Source: Stenotrophomonas maltophilia (GTDB lineage Bacteria; Pseudomonadota; Gammaproteobacteria; Xanthomonadales; Xanthomonadaceae). From it: a stretch of DNA of 34,468 nt. Made by a program: the position numbers and the translations under genes. Below are positions 7,998-16,939 of the stretch, piece after piece; positions within the stretch are counted from its first letter, which is position 1; each line of letters starts with the position of its first letter. The notes under the pieces are model-generated. The model saw only the letters and a program-made list of their open reading frames with translations. It was not told the DNA's origin and did not search any database. The stretch covers positions 68,033 to 102,500 of the forward strand of contig NZ_RAUX01000034.1 in assembly GCF_013464485.1 (NCBI RefSeq), read 5' to 3'.

Positions 7998-8029
7998 TAA
8001 TCCCTGCCATCTTAAAATGAGATAGTCGG

Positions 8030-8917
8030 GTGAACCTCAAGCAGCTCGAGTTTGCCGTTGCCCTTGCCGAGGAGGGCAATTTCACCCGTGCCGCAGAGCG
8101 TTGCCACGTGGTGCAGTCAGCACTCAGCCACCAGATCGCCGCACTGGAGCAGGATCTGGGCACACCGCTGTTTGAACGCCTGCCGCGCCAGGTGCGGGCG
8201 ACCGCTGCCGGTGAGGCCATGCTGGTGCATGCGCGGCAGGTACTGGCCAGCCTGCGCCACCTCCGCGCCGACGTGGCGGCGGTGAGCGGCGAGGTGCGCG
8301 GGCTGCTGGCGATAGGGCAGATTTCCTCGCTGACCGGCATTGACGTGGTGGCGATGCTGGCCGCCTTCCAGCAGGTGCATCCGCAGGTGGAATTCCAGTT
8401 GCGGGTGGACAAGAGCGAGGACCTGATCACACAGGTGCAGTCGCGCGGACTGGACGTGGCGCTGGTGGGGCTGGCGCCTTCTGCGGCGCTGGACGGGGTC
8501 TGTCACAGGATGCTGCAGGAAGAAGACCTGGTGGCGGTACTGGCCCCGTCGCACCGGTTGGCGCGGCGCAAACGGCTGCCATTGACCGAATTGCAGGACG
8601 AGGCGCTGGTCGACTTCCCGCGCGGCACCGGTGCGCGCCGGCAGACCGACGATGCGTTCGCCGCCGCCGGCCTGCCGCATACGGTGCGCTTCGAGGTCAA
8701 TCTGATGGAACTGGTCGAGCGCTTCGTCCGCCATGGGCTGGCGGTCGGCATCGTGCCGGCACTGATCGCCGAAGGCTTCGAAGGCGTGGTGCGGATTCCG
8801 CTGCAGCCGACCCCGACCCGCCGCGTGCACCTGGTCTGGCAACGGTTGCCGACGCCCGCCGCACGGGCGTTCGTGGAGGCCGTACTCAGCCGCGCAGGCG
8901 CAGGCTCAGGCCTTTGA
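8030..8917 (+). CDS. LysR family transcriptional regulator
   Basis: This 295-residue protein has an N-terminal winged HTH (residues 3-62, with AEEGNFTRAAERCHVVQSAL containing the recognition helix) and a LysR substrate-binding domain (about 88-290). The start is a GTG at 8030. LysR proteins are usually activated by a metabolite linked to the divergent gene, here the MFS exporter; the ligand cannot be read from the sequence. Its 3' end overlaps the 3' end of the convergent DUF1456 gene by 32 bases. Confidence 0.9.
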   Translation: MNLKQLEFAVALAEEGNFTRAAERCHVVQSALSHQIAALEQDLGTPLFERLPRQVRATAAGEAMLVHARQVLASLRHLRADVAAVSGEVRGLLAIGQISSLTGIDVVAMLAAFQQVHPQVEFQLRVDKSEDLITQVQSRGLDVALVGLAPSAALDGVCHRMLQEEDLVAVLAPSHRLARRKRLPLTELQDEALVDFPRGTGARRQTDDAFAAAGLPHTVRFEVNLMELVERFVRHGLAVGIVPALIAEGFEGVVRIPLQPTPTRRVHLVWQRLPTPAARAFVEAVLSRAGAGSGL

Positions 8918-9353
8918 GGAAGTTGCGCAGCATCTGGTCCAGGCAGCGTCGGTAGTTGGCGTGGCCGGGCTGGCGGAACAGTGCGCCGACCTCCGACTTG
9001 GAGACGTTGAAGCCGGCGCTGGCGAAGATCTCCATCAGGTCCACGTCACGCAGCTGGAACGCCACACGCAGCTTCTTCAGCACCAGGTTGTTGTCGATGC
9101 GGGTTTCCACCGCGCGCTGCGGCTGGCTCTCATCACGACCGCGCAGGTGCACGATCAGGCCGTCCAGGAAGTGCGCCAGCGCACTGTCGCTCATCGCCTC
9201 GAAACCGGCCTCATCCTCGCGACGCAGCCAGGCCTTCACCTGTTCGGCATCCACGGCGAAGGCCGGGTCGGCCATCTGGCACAGGGTCACCACGTGGTGG
9301 TCACCCAGGTCCAGGGAGTAGCGCACGCTGCGCAGGACATCGTTGTTGATCAT
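8886..9353 (-). CDS. DUF1456 family protein (YehS-like)
   Basis: This 155-residue protein agrees in length with E. coli YehS. It contains two copies of the DUF1456 repeat, beginning NNDVLRSVRYSLDL (residues 3-16) and NNLVLKKLRVAFQL (about 92-105), each followed by a short acidic helix and a segment ending in LRRED or LFRQPGH. The function is not known. The start at 9353 (MINNDVL) was chosen because it matches the family N-terminus; an in-frame start at 9407 would add an unconserved 18 residues. The 32-base convergent overlap with the LysR gene involves the sequence for its C-terminal basic tail (SLRLRG). Confidence 0.88.
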   Translation of the reverse strand: MINNDVLRSVRYSLDLGDHHVVTLCQMADPAFAVDAEQVKAWLRREDEAGFEAMSDSALAHFLDGLIVHLRGRDESQPQRAVETRIDNNLVLKKLRVAFQLRDVDLMEIFASAGFNVSKSEVGALFRQPGHANYRRCLDQMLRNFLKGLSLRLRG

Positions 9354-9436
9354 GGCCCATTGTACCGGCCCATCGCGTGTCACCGGGCTGTCATCGAACT
9401 GCAGCATCGTGGCCGCACTTCCGCTGAGGCCTTTCC

Positions 9437-9919
9437 ATGCGCCGGTACCTGCTTTCCGCAGTGCTGTTCACCAGCAGCTTTGCCACATTCGCCCAGGATC
9501 GATTCGTGCCCGTCGAACAGCGCCTCAGTGCGCGCCAGCTGGCCGAGGTCGGGCTCAGCCCGGCGCAGTTGCAGGTGCTGAACCGGGTGCTGCGCGAGGC
9601 CGAAAGCGCTTCGCCCGCCACGGCAGTGGCCAACGCGCCCGCCGCGTTGCCGGCCAACGTGCCGGCGCCGGCGGCGATGCACCTGGGCCTGGAAGAGGGG
9701 CCGGTCAACGCCCACGTGGTGGGTGAAGTGAGTGGTTGGCAGCCGGGCACGCTGTTCACGCTCGACAACGGCCAGCAATGGCAGGTGATGAAGGGGCAGA
9801 TGAAGCTGCGCAAGGTTCTGCAGTCGCCGCAGATCGCCGTGATTCCTGGCATCGCAGGGCGCTGGTTCCTGCAGGTCGATGAAGACCTGCCCAAGGCCCG
9901 GGTATTCCGCGTGCGCTGA
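9437..9919 (+). CDS. Secreted protein of unknown function
   Basis: This 160-residue protein has a clear signal peptide (MRRYLLSAVLFTSSFATFA, cut before QDRF). A short helical segment (about 27-53) and an Ala/Pro-rich linker (about 56-80) lead to a compact domain (about 85-160) with GEVSGWQPGTLFTLDNGQQWQV and a terminal RWFLQVDEDLPKARVFRVR-like strand. The DNGQ-W-V pattern resembles small beta domains of exported Xanthomonadaceae proteins, but I cannot name a family. GAGG lies upstream of the ATG. It is followed 101 bases later by the YdfG-type gene in the same direction. Confidence 0.75.
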   Translation: MRRYLLSAVLFTSSFATFAQDRFVPVEQRLSARQLAEVGLSPAQLQVLNRVLREAESASPATAVANAPAALPANVPAPAAMHLGLEEGPVNAHVVGEVSGWQPGTLFTLDNGQQWQVMKGQMKLRKVLQSPQIAVIPGIAGRWFLQVDEDLPKARVFRVR

Positions 9920-9920
9920 G

Positions 9921-9942
9921 CCGCGCCCGCTGCGGGCGTGGT
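9921..9942 (+). terminator. GC hairpin after the secreted-protein gene, weak terminator candidate
   Basis: CGCCCG and CGGGCG pair around a three-base loop just past the stop codon. There is no T-tract, so this is tentative. Confidence 0.25.
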
Positions 9943-10020
9943 CAGCCGGTATCGGCAACGCAGGGGCGGGCCGACGGTGCCAGAATGGGGGTCTGCTTTT
10001 TCTTCCCCTGGAGTTGCCTG

Positions 10021-10773
10021 ATGACCCGCACCGTCCTGATTACCGGCACCACGTCCGGCTTCGGCGCCGCCGCTGTCCACCGCTTCGCCCAGGCGGGCTG
10101 GAGGGTGATCGCCACCGGCCGTCGTGGCGAGCGCCTGCAGCCACTGGTCGACCGATACGGCAAGGACGTGGTGCATGCCGCCGCCTTCGACATCCGCGAT
10201 GCGGTCGCGATGGAAGCGGCCCTGCTGGCGCTGCCGCCGGCGTTCGGTGAGATCGATCTGCTGGTCAACAACGCAGGCCTGGCGCAGGGAACCGCGCCGG
10301 CACAGGGCGCCAAGCTGTCGGACTGGACCACGATGATCGACACCAACATCACCGCGCTGGTCACCTTGACCCATCGCCTGCTGCCGCAGCTGGTGGAGCG
10401 CAAGGGCGCGATCATCAACATCTCGTCGGTGGCGGGTGTCTACCCCTATCCCGGTGGCAACGCCTATGGTGGTACCAAGGCCTTCGTCAGCCAGTTCTCG
10501 CTGGGCCTGCGCTCGGACCTGCACGGCACCGGGGTGCGCGTGACCACGATCGAGCCGGGCATGGCCGAAACCGAGTTCACCGTGGTGCGCACCCACGGCG
10601 ACCAGAACGCCTCGGACAAGCTGTACAGCGGTGCCAACCCGATGACCGCCGAGGACATCGCCGAGCAGATCTTCTGGGTGGCCACGCTGCCGCCGCACCT
10701 GAACATCAATCGCCTGGAACTGATGCCGGTCAGCCAGTCGTTTGCCGGCTTCCAGGTGGCCCGCGAGGGCTGA
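10021..10773 (+). CDS. ydfG: YdfG-type NADP-dependent 3-hydroxy acid dehydrogenase (SDR)
   Basis: This 250-residue short-chain dehydrogenase has the cofactor motif TGTTSGFG (8-15), the NNAG motif (83-86), the catalytic Ser136 in NISSVAG and the Tyr149-x3-Lys153 pair. Arg at the end of the second strand (ATGRR) fits NADPH use. The C-terminus (NRLELMPVSQSFAGFQV) is diagnostic of YdfG, which oxidises L-allo-threonine, serine and related 3-hydroxy acids and reduces malonic semialdehyde. It is cytoplasmic and tetrameric in known members. GGAG precedes the ATG at 10021; the frame stays open upstream but without family similarity. It converges on the SPOR gene across a SMAG repeat and a terminator. 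Confidence 0.9.
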   Translation: MTRTVLITGTTSGFGAAAVHRFAQAGWRVIATGRRGERLQPLVDRYGKDVVHAAAFDIRDAVAMEAALLALPPAFGEIDLLVNNAGLAQGTAPAQGAKLSDWTTMIDTNITALVTLTHRLLPQLVERKGAIINISSVAGVYPYPGGNAYGGTKAFVSQFSLGLRSDLHGTGVRVTTIEPGMAETEFTVVRTHGDQNASDKLYSGANPMTAEDIAEQIFWVATLPPHLNINRLELMPVSQSFAGFQVAREG

Positions 10774-10782
10774 CGGTCGTTT

Positions 10783-10809
10783 GTAGCGTCGAGCATGCCT
10801 CAACTCTAC
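10783..10809. repeat. SMAG-type GTAG palindrome
   Basis: A unit starts with GTAG and ends with CTAC, with an inner GAG-catgc-CTC palindrome. This is the format of the short palindromic SMAG repeats of S. maltophilia. It lies between two convergent genes. Confidence 0.6.
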
Positions 10810-10818
10810 AAAAGCAGA

Positions 10819-10846
10819 AAAGCCGGGCATTGCCCGGCTTTCTCAT
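10819..10846. terminator. Intrinsic terminator between ydfG and the SPOR gene
   Basis: AAAGCCGGGC and GCCCGGCTTT form a perfect 10-bp stem with a three-base loop, with A-rich sequence before and T-rich sequence after it. It can therefore work for both convergent genes. Confidence 0.75.
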
Positions 10847-11740
10847 TTACTGCGCCTTGATCGCCATCGCCTGCAGGCCGGTGCCATCCAGCTTCTGCTT
10901 GGCTTCGGACAACTCGCCGGCGCTGCCATACGGCCCCATGCGCACCCGGTACACGGTCTTGCCGTTGATCTGCGCCGATTCCACGCGCGCCGCCAGGCCC
11001 ATCATCGCCAGCTTGGCCTTGGTTGCCTCGGCATCGCCAGAGGCACCGAAGGCACCGGCCTGCAGGATGTAGCGGGCGTTGTCAGTGGCCGGTGCGGCAG
11101 CGACCGCAGTGCTGGCCGCCGGTGCGGGTTCCGTGCGCGGCGGCTGGGCCGCGGCGGCAGCGCTGGTCGAGGCTGCCGGCGTGCTGGCCGGCGGCGTCGC
11201 CGCGGCCGGGCGCTCGCTCAGTGGCGCTGGCAGCGGACGGCTGGTGGCAGTCACCGGCGCGGTGCTGGCCACGCTGGCCGTAGCCGTCGGCGTGGTGGCT
11301 GCCGCCGGCGGAACCGGCTTGCCTTCCAGCGCAGCCTGCGCGCGTGATGCTTCGGCCTTGGCTCGGCGCTGATCTTCGGCACGTGCGCTGGCGGCCAGTT
11401 CGGCGTCGGACATCTCGACTTCCTTGCCCGGCAGCAGGGTATAGAAGTCGTACTGGGTGGCGGCCGGCTTTTCCGGTTCGGCCGGCTTCGGCGTGGCCGG
11501 CTGCGCGGCCGGCTGGGTGCCGACATCGCTGTCGGCATCAGCGACCGGGGCCGGCTGTGCGTTCGGATTCGGCTGCGGACCGGCGCGCAGGAAGCCATCG
11601 CCTTCGCCCTTGAACAGGTTCGGCGCCGCCAGGAACACCACGGCCGCGATCGCTACACCGGCCACCAGCCACACCCATCCGGGTGTGCCCTGGCTGCCGC
11701 TGTTGCGTCGTGCCTGGCTTTTGCCGCGTCGTGCTGCCAT
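10847..11740 (-). CDS. SPOR domain protein, FtsN-like
   Basis: This 297-residue protein has a basic cytoplasmic head (MAARRGKSQARRN), one membrane segment (about 22-40), a long Ala/Pro-rich periplasmic linker (about 50-215) and a C-terminal SPOR domain (about 222-297, starting RYILQAGAFG and including YRVRMGPYG). SPOR domains bind septal peptidoglycan stripped of stem peptides. This topology is that of FtsN, the late division protein that activates septal synthesis, and a SPOR gene next to argS is also seen in Pseudomonas. A short segment at about 97-112 (YDFYTLLPGKEVEM) is conserved in FtsN-like proteins of gammaproteobacteria. It lies 21 bases after argS and is probably cotranscribed with it. 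Confidence 0.87.
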   Translation of the reverse strand: MAARRGKSQARRNSGSQGTPGWVWLVAGVAIAAVVFLAAPNLFKGEGDGFLRAGPQPNPNAQPAPVADADSDVGTQPAAQPATPKPAEPEKPAATQYDFYTLLPGKEVEMSDAELAASARAEDQRRAKAEASRAQAALEGKPVPPAAATTPTATASVASTAPVTATSRPLPAPLSERPAAATPPASTPAASTSAAAAAQPPRTEPAPAASTAVAAAPATDNARYILQAGAFGASGDAEATKAKLAMMGLAARVESAQINGKTVYRVRMGPYGSAGELSEAKQKLDGTGLQAMAIKAQ

Positions 11741-11761
11741 GTGTACTGCGTCTCCTGATGC

Positions 11762-13450
11762 TTACATTTTTTCCGGGGCGCTGACGCCCAGGAGTTCGAG
11801 GCCGTTGGCCAGTACCTGGCGCGCCGCGCAGGCCAGTGTCAGCTTGGCGTTGCGATCGGCGGCGTCGTCCACCAGTACCGGCGTCCCGTGATACCACGTG
11901 TGGAAGGCATGCGCCAATTCACGCAGGTACTGCGCCACCAGATGCGGTTCCAGTGCCACGCCAGCAGCTTCCACGACTTCCGGGTAGCGCGAGATCTCGT
12001 TCATCAGCAGCATCGAGGCGTCGTCGGCAAGGCGGCCGAGGTTGCCCAGACCGTTGCCCTGGTCGTACACCAGGCCCTTCTCCTGCGCCTGGCGCAGCAG
12101 GCTGCAGACGCGGGCATGCGCGTACTGCACGTAGAACACCGGGTTGTCGTTGCTCTGCTGGCGGGCCAGATCGATGTCGAAGGTCAGCTGCGAATCGGGC
12201 TTGCGCGCAATCAGGAACCAGCGGGTCGCATCGCGGCCCGCTTCCTCGATCAGGTCGCGCAGGGTGAAGTAGCTGCCGGCACGCTTGGACAGCTTCACTT
12301 CCTCGCCGCCGCGCATGACGGTCACCATCTGGTGCAGCACGTATTCCGGCCAGCCCTGCGGAATGCCCACTTCCATCGCCTGCAGGCCGGCGCGAACGCG
12401 GGCCAGCGAACCGTGGTGGTCGGCGCCCAGCTCGGTGATCGCGCGCTCGTAGCCACGCTGCCACTTGGACAGGTGGTAGGCCACGTCCGGCACGAAGTAG
12501 GTGAAGGTGCCGTCGGACTTGCGCATCACGCGGTCCTTGTCGTCACCGAAGTCGGTGCTGCGCAGCCACAGCGCGCCGCCTTCCTCGTAGGTGTGGCCCG
12601 AGGCCTGCAGCTTGGCCACCGCCTCGGCGACCTTGCCGTCAGCGTACAGCGAGCTTTCCAGGAAATAGATGTCGAAGTCGACGCCGAACGCGGCCAGGTC
12701 CAGGTTCTGCTCGTTGCGCAGGTAGGCCACGGCGAAGCGGCGGATCGCCTGCATGTCGTCCGGGTCCTTGGCGCCAACCACGGTGCTGCCTTCCAGGTCG
12801 ACGCTGGCGCCGGCCATGTAGGCACGGGCGACGTCGGCGATGTATTCACCGCGGTAGCCGCCTTCCGGCCAGCCGTCCTGGTCCGGCGCGATGCCCTTGA
12901 TCCGTGCCTGGGTGGACAGCGCCAGGTTCTCGATCTGAACGCCGGCGTCGTTGTAGTAGAACTCGCGCTTGGCGTTCCAGCCGTTGGCATCGAGCACGCG
13001 CGCCACGCAGTCGCCGATCGCCGCCGCGCGGCCATGGCCGACATGCAGCGGGCCGGTCGGGTTGGCCGAGACGTACTCCACGCCCACCGTGCGGCCATTG
13101 CCGGACAGGTTGCGGCCGTAGTCGTGGGCTTCCTTGATGACCGAAGCGGCTTCACGCTGGTACGCAGCCGGGGCCAGGTGGAAGTTGATGAAGCCGGGGC
13201 CGGCGATCTCGACCTTGCTGACGTCCTCGCTGCGCGGCAGCGCCTCGACCAGCGCCTGTGCCAGTGCACGCGGATTGCTGCGCGCGGCCTTGGCCAGCAG
13301 CATCGCGGCGTTGGTGGCGAAGTCGCCGTGGTCACGGGTCTTCGGGCGCTCGACCACGAAGTCCGGCGGCAGGGAGTCGGCGGGCAGGGTGCCATTGGCG
13401 CGCAAGGCTTCGATGCCTTGGCTGATCAGGGCGCGGAGGAGATTTTTCAC
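11762..13450 (-). CDS. argS: Arginyl-tRNA synthetase
   Basis: This 562-residue class I synthetase charges tRNA-Arg with arginine in the cytoplasm. The N-terminal Add1 domain (about 1-90) is followed by the HIGH signature as [11 protein letters not shown] (His136 opening HVGH), the Rossmann catalytic core with the KMSKS signature as KLSKR (386-390), and the all-helical anticodon-binding domain (about 440-562) ending in APEKM. Length is normal for the family. The start is a GTG at 13450 with a poor ribosome site. radC lies upstream in the same direction, 114 bases away. Confidence 0.97.
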   Translation of the reverse strand: MKNLLRALISQGIEALRANGTLPADSLPPDFVVERPKTRDHGDFATNAAMLLAKAARSNPRALAQALVEALPRSEDVSKVEIAGPGFINFHLAPAAYQREAASVIKEAHDYGRNLSGNGRTVGVEYVSANPTGPLHVGHGRAAAIGDCVARVLDANGWNAKREFYYNDAGVQIENLALSTQARIKGIAPDQDGWPEGGYRGEYIADVARAYMAGASVDLEGSTVVGAKDPDDMQAIRRFAVAYLRNEQNLDLAAFGVDFDIYFLESSLYADGKVAEAVAKLQASGHTYEEGGALWLRSTDFGDDKDRVMRKSDGTFTYFVPDVAYHLSKWQRGYERAITELGADHHGSLARVRAGLQAMEVGIPQGWPEYVLHQMVTVMRGGEEVKLSKRAGSYFTLRDLIEEAGRDATRWFLIARKPDSQLTFDIDLARQQSNDNPVFYVQYAHARVCSLLRQAQEKGLVYDQGNGLGNLGRLADDASMLLMNEISRYPEVVEAAGVALEPHLVAQYLRELAHAFHTWYHGTPVLVDDAADRNAKLTLACAARQVLANGLELLGVSAPEKM

Positions 13451-13544
13451 GAGGCCTGCTGTGAGAATGAGCGGCGGAATCGCCCATTTTAGCGCAGATA
13501 CCCGCAGCCACGCTGACCGGTAGATGCCTGTGAGGGCGACCGGT

Positions 13545-13560
13545 GGCCCCTGGCGGGGCC
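13545..13560 (-). terminator. GC hairpin after radC, possible weak terminator
   Basis: GGCCCC and GGGGCC pair around TGGC directly behind the radC stop (minus strand). No T-tract follows, so it may only be a transcript-end hairpin. Confidence 0.3.
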
Positions 13561-13564
13561 GCGC

Positions 13565-14269
13565 TCAGCCGAACAGGCGCGGCTGGGCCTGGGCCAGCAG
13601 GCCTCGTTCAGCAAACGAAACGGGGCGGCCCTCGCCGACCACGAAGTGGTCCAGCAGGCGCACGTCCACCATCGCCAGCGCCTGCTGCAGTTCATCGGTG
13701 ATGCGGGTGTCGGCACCGGAAGGCTCCGGGTCGCCGGAGGGGTGGTTGTGGCTGAGGATCACCGCTGCCGCGTTGTGCAGCAGGGCGCGCCGCACCACTT
13801 CGCGGGGGTAGACCGGGGCGGCGTTGATGGTGCCTTGGAACAGCTCTTCGCAGGCGATCAGGCGGTGGCGGTTGTCCAGGAACAGGGCCATGAAGATTTC
13901 CCTGGCCTGGCCACGCAGTCGGTGCTGCAGGTAGCGGCCGACGGCTGCCGGGTTGTTGCCGACCGCCTCGCCATGCTCCAGCTCGGCCGCCAGATAGCGA
14001 TGGGCCAGTTCCAGCCCGGCCGCCAGCGTGCAACTGCGTGCCGGGCCGAGCCCGGGCAGCCGGGCCAGTTCGGCGGCGGGGCGGTCGAGCAGCACGCGCA
14101 ATGGGCCGTGCGCCTGCAGCAGGTCACGCGCGGTCTGCACGGCATCGCGGCCACCGAACCCGGAGCCGAGAAACAGGGCCAGCAGTTCGGCGTCGGAAAG
14201 TGCCGTGGGCCCGCGGGCGATCAGCTTTTCGCGGGGACGTTCCTGTTCGGGCCAGTCGTGGATGGGCAT
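13565..14269 (-). CDS. radC: RadC family JAB/MPN-domain protein
   Basis: This 234-residue protein has an N-terminal UPF0758/HhH-type region ([14 protein letters not shown], then [15 protein letters not shown] and [10 protein letters not shown]) and a C-terminal metal-binding JAB1/MPN domain with the motif [12 protein letters not shown] and a downstream Asp. RadC was named for DNA repair, but that role in E. coli was later withdrawn; the family has the fold of metalloproteases and its substrate is unknown. The start at 14269 (MPIHDW) matches the family N-terminus; a start at 14305 would add 12 residues. Confidence 0.93.
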   Translation of the reverse strand: MPIHDWPEQERPREKLIARGPTALSDAELLALFLGSGFGGRDAVQTARDLLQAHGPLRVLLDRPAAELARLPGLGPARSCTLAAGLELAHRYLAAELEHGEAVGNNPAAVGRYLQHRLRGQAREIFMALFLDNRHRLIACEELFQGTINAAPVYPREVVRRALLHNAAAVILSHNHPSGDPEPSGADTRITDELQQALAMVDVRLLDHFVVGEGRPVSFAERGLLAQAQPRLFG

Positions 14270-14339
14270 GTCTGCATCATCGCCAGTGCCGATGACGGCT
14301 CCCATCAGGGCACGCCGCGTGCTGGGGTGGGGGGATGCC

Positions 14340-14966
14340 TCAGCCGCGCCGGGTCTGCAGGTAGTCGAAGAGCTCGTGGTTGTTCTGCAGGCCCAGCTTG
14401 CGCTTGGCCTCGGCCTTCTGTCGGCTGATCGTCTTCGGGCTGCGCCCGCAGCGCTCGGCGACTGCGTTCACGTTGAGGCCGGCTGCCAGCAGATCCAGCA
14501 CTTCCTGCTCGCGCGCCGACAGCGGCGCAGGTTCGCGTGGAAACAGCAGGTCGCGGGCCTGCAGGTGGTGGCGCAGCTGCTGGGAGACGAACACCTGCCC
14601 GGCCAGTGCGGCGTTCAGTGCCTGGGGCAGGTCGGCGAAATCGGCGCACTTGTCCACCAGGCCGCTGATGCCTTCGCGCAGCAGGCCGTCCAGCAGCCCG
14701 GGATGGCGGGCGCCGGTCAGTACCACCACCGGCAGGCCAGGGTGGCGGGTGTGCAGTGCATCGATCAGTTCCAGGCCGTCCGGACCCGTACCCGGCATCG
14801 ACAGATCGGTCAGCACCGCATCGCAGTCGTGCTGGTCCACCAGCTCCAGCAGCTGGGCGCCGTCAGGCGCACTGCCGACGATGTCCATCAGGTGGGTCTG
14901 CAGCACGATGCGGACGCCATGCAGGACCACGGGGTGGTCGTCGGCAATGATGATGCGTGGATGCAT
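14340..14966 (-). CDS. RcsB-like response regulator (receiver plus LuxR-type HTH)
   Basis: This 208-residue protein has a complete receiver domain: acidic pair Asp9-Asp10, phospho-acceptor Asp54 in LTDLSMPG, Thr84 and Lys106. The C-terminal HTH (about 148-203) reads [13 protein letters not shown] then KRKLG and NHELFDYL, close to RcsB. GAGGAG stands six bases before the ATG at 14966, which settles the start although the frame is open upstream. No kinase gene is next to it. Compared with the paralogue at 4796-5467 it keeps all receiver residues, so it is the more likely of the two to respond to phosphorylation. It is divergent from coaBC. Confidence 0.88.
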   Translation of the reverse strand: MHPRIIIADDHPVVLHGVRIVLQTHLMDIVGSAPDGAQLLELVDQHDCDAVLTDLSMPGTGPDGLELIDALHTRHPGLPVVVLTGARHPGLLDGLLREGISGLVDKCADFADLPQALNAALAGQVFVSQQLRHHLQARDLLFPREPAPLSAREQEVLDLLAAGLNVNAVAERCGRSPKTISRQKAEAKRKLGLQNNHELFDYLQTRRG

Positions 14967-15194
14967 GCGGCTCCTCGAAGGTCGAACTGGCCAGCACATG
15001 CAGCAGCCAAGACCTGATTCTGCAAAAGCCCGGGCCCATGGGGGTATAGGAAAGGTCCGAAATCGATACCGGGAGAAGCGCGGCGCAACGCAGCCGGACT
15101 CCATCTGCTGATAGCCGCCCGCTATGTGCGCTCTGCACCGGGACATTACCGGCCATCGGGTAAGCTAGCGCCCTCGTTTGCACAGGAATTCCAG

Positions 15195-16457
15195 GTGGCT
15201 GACTCCCCCAACGCTTCCCCCGCGCCGCCCCGCGCGCTGGAAGGTCAGAAACTGCTGTTGTGCGTCGGAGGCGGGATCGCGGCCTACAAGGCCCTGGAGC
15301 TGGTGCGGCGCCTTCGCGACGCCGGTGCCCAGGTGCAGGTGGCGATGACCGCCGGTGCCCAGCAGTTCGTCACCCCGCTCAGTTTCCAGGCCCTGTCCGG
15401 GCAGCCGACCCGCACCACGCTGTGGGACAGTGCCGCCGAACAGGCCATGGGCCACATCGAGCTGGCCCGCTGGGCCGACCGCATCGTGGTTGCCCCCGGT
15501 ACCGCCGATCTGCTGGCACGACTGGCCCAGGGCCACGCCGATGATCTGGTCAGCACCCTGTGCCTGGCCAGCACCGCGCCGCTGACCGTCTGCCCGGCGA
15601 TGAACCATCGCATGTGGCTGCACCCGGCCACCCAGGCCAACATCGCCCTGCTGCGCCAGCGCGGCGCGCAGGTGATCGGACCGGTTGATGGCCCGCTGGC
15701 CGAAGGCGAATCCGGTCCCGGCCGTCTGGCCGAACCGGCCGACATCGTCGCCGCGCTGGCTGCCGTGGGTGCCCCGCAGGTGGCCGACGCCGCGCCGGAA
15801 ACCCGCGCGCTGCAGGGCCTGCGCCTGCTGATCAGTGCCGGCCCGACCTATGAAGACATCGATCCGGTGCGCTATGTCGGCAACCGCAGCAGCGGCAAGA
15901 TGGGCTTCGCCCTGGCCGCAGCGGCCGCCACGATGGGCGCGCAGGTGGTGCTGGTCAGCGGCCCGGTACAGTTGCCGACGCCGCCTGGCGTGCAGCGTGT
16001 CGATGTGCGCTCGGCCGCGCAGATGCGCGATGCTGTGCTGAAGTCGCTGCCGGCTGACATCTATATCGGTGCCGCCGCAGTGTCCGATTACACGCCGCGC
16101 CAAGTGGCTCCGCAGAAGCTGAAGAAGACCGCCGAGAGCCAGTCGCTGGTGATCGAGCTGGTGCGCACGCCCGATATCCTGGCCGAGGTCGCTGCACAGA
16201 CGCAGTCGCTGAAGCTGGTGGTCGGCTTTGCCGCCGAAACCCACGACGTGGAGAAGTACGCGCGCGGCAAGCTGGTCGACAAGCGCCTGGATCTGGTGAT
16301 CGCCAACCAGGTCGGTATCAGCGGCGGTGGCTTCGAGAGTGACAACAACGCCGCCACGGCCTTCTGGCAGGACGGTGAACAGGTATTCCCGGCCACCTCC
16401 AAGCGCGAGCTGGCCGAACAACTGCTTGCGCTGATCGCGCGGAGACTCCAGGCATGA
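15195..16457 (+). CDS. coaBC: Bifunctional phosphopantothenoylcysteine decarboxylase/phosphopantothenate-cysteine ligase
   Basis: This 420-residue two-domain enzyme carries out two steps of coenzyme A synthesis: ligation of cysteine to 4'-phosphopantothenate, then FMN-dependent decarboxylation. The CoaC part (about 1-190) has a glycine-rich flavin loop ([14 protein letters not shown]), the catalytic His87 in [10 protein letters not shown], and [13 protein letters not shown]. The CoaB part (about 210-420) has [24 protein letters not shown] and the KLKK lysines near residue 307. The GTG start at 15195 has AGGAA six bases upstream. The stop overlaps the dut start by four bases (ATGA), which indicates translational coupling. 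Confidence 0.96.
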   Translation: MADSPNASPAPPRALEGQKLLLCVGGGIAAYKALELVRRLRDAGAQVQVAMTAGAQQFVTPLSFQALSGQPTRTTLWDSAAEQAMGHIELARWADRIVVAPGTADLLARLAQGHADDLVSTLCLASTAPLTVCPAMNHRMWLHPATQANIALLRQRGAQVIGPVDGPLAEGESGPGRLAEPADIVAALAAVGAPQVADAAPETRALQGLRLLISAGPTYEDIDPVRYVGNRSSGKMGFALAAAAATMGAQVVLVSGPVQLPTPPGVQRVDVRSAAQMRDAVLKSLPADIYIGAAAVSDYTPRQVAPQKLKKTAESQSLVIELVRTPDILAEVAAQTQSLKLVVGFAAETHDVEKYARGKLVDKRLDLVIANQVGISGGGFESDNNAATAFWQDGEQVFPATSKRELAEQLLALIARRLQA

Positions 16458-16927
16458 CCCAGGCTTTCACGTCCCAACCGCTGCAGGTCAAGCTGCTCGA
16501 TCCGCGTTTCGGTGACAGCTGGCCGCTGCCCGCCTACGCCACCGAGGCCAGCGCCGGCATGGACCTGCGCGCGGCGCTGGATTCCGCGCTGACCCTGCAG
16601 CCAGGCGACACCGCGCTGGTGCCCAGCGGCCTGGCCATCCATATCGCCGATCCGCACCTGTGCGCGGTGATCCTGCCGCGTTCCGGGCTGGGCCACCGCC
16701 ACGGCATCGTTCTCGGCAACGGCACCGGCCTGATCGACGCCGATTACCAGGGCCCGTTGCTGATCAGCGTCTGGAACCGTGGCCGCGAGGCCTTCACCAT
16801 CGAGCCGGGCGATCGCATCGCGCAGCTGGTGGTCGTGCCGATTGCCCGCGTCAGCCTGCAGGTGGTGGATACTTTCACCGACAGCGTGCGGGGAACGGGT
16901 GGATTCGGCCATACCGGGGTGCGTTGA
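16454..16927 (+). CDS. dut: dUTP diphosphatase
   Basis: This 157-residue trimeric dUTPase hydrolyses dUTP to dUMP, keeping uracil out of DNA and supplying the thymidylate precursor. All five family motifs are visible: ASAGMDLRA (1), PRSGLGH (2), [13 protein letters not shown] (3, with the catalytic Asp), GDRIAQLVV (4) and the flexible C-terminal [10 protein letters not shown] (5). It overlaps coaBC by four bases and is followed 12 bases later by the mutase gene, so the three genes probably form one operon, the same order as in Pseudomonas. Confidence 0.97.
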   Translation: MTQAFTSQPLQVKLLDPRFGDSWPLPAYATEASAGMDLRAALDSALTLQPGDTALVPSGLAIHIADPHLCAVILPRSGLGHRHGIVLGNGTGLIDADYQGPLLISVWNRGREAFTIEPGDRIAQLVVVPIARVSLQVVDTFTDSVRGTGGFGHTGVR

Positions 16928-16939
16928 CGGGGGGCATTG

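Noticed and set aside
13520-13545. SMAG unit upstream of argS
   Set aside because: There is a GTAG and a repeated ACCGGT, but no palindromic stem follows the GTAG.
15165-16421. Open frame on the minus strand opposite coaBC
   Set aside because: Fully antisense to a certain gene; composition is that of a shadow frame.
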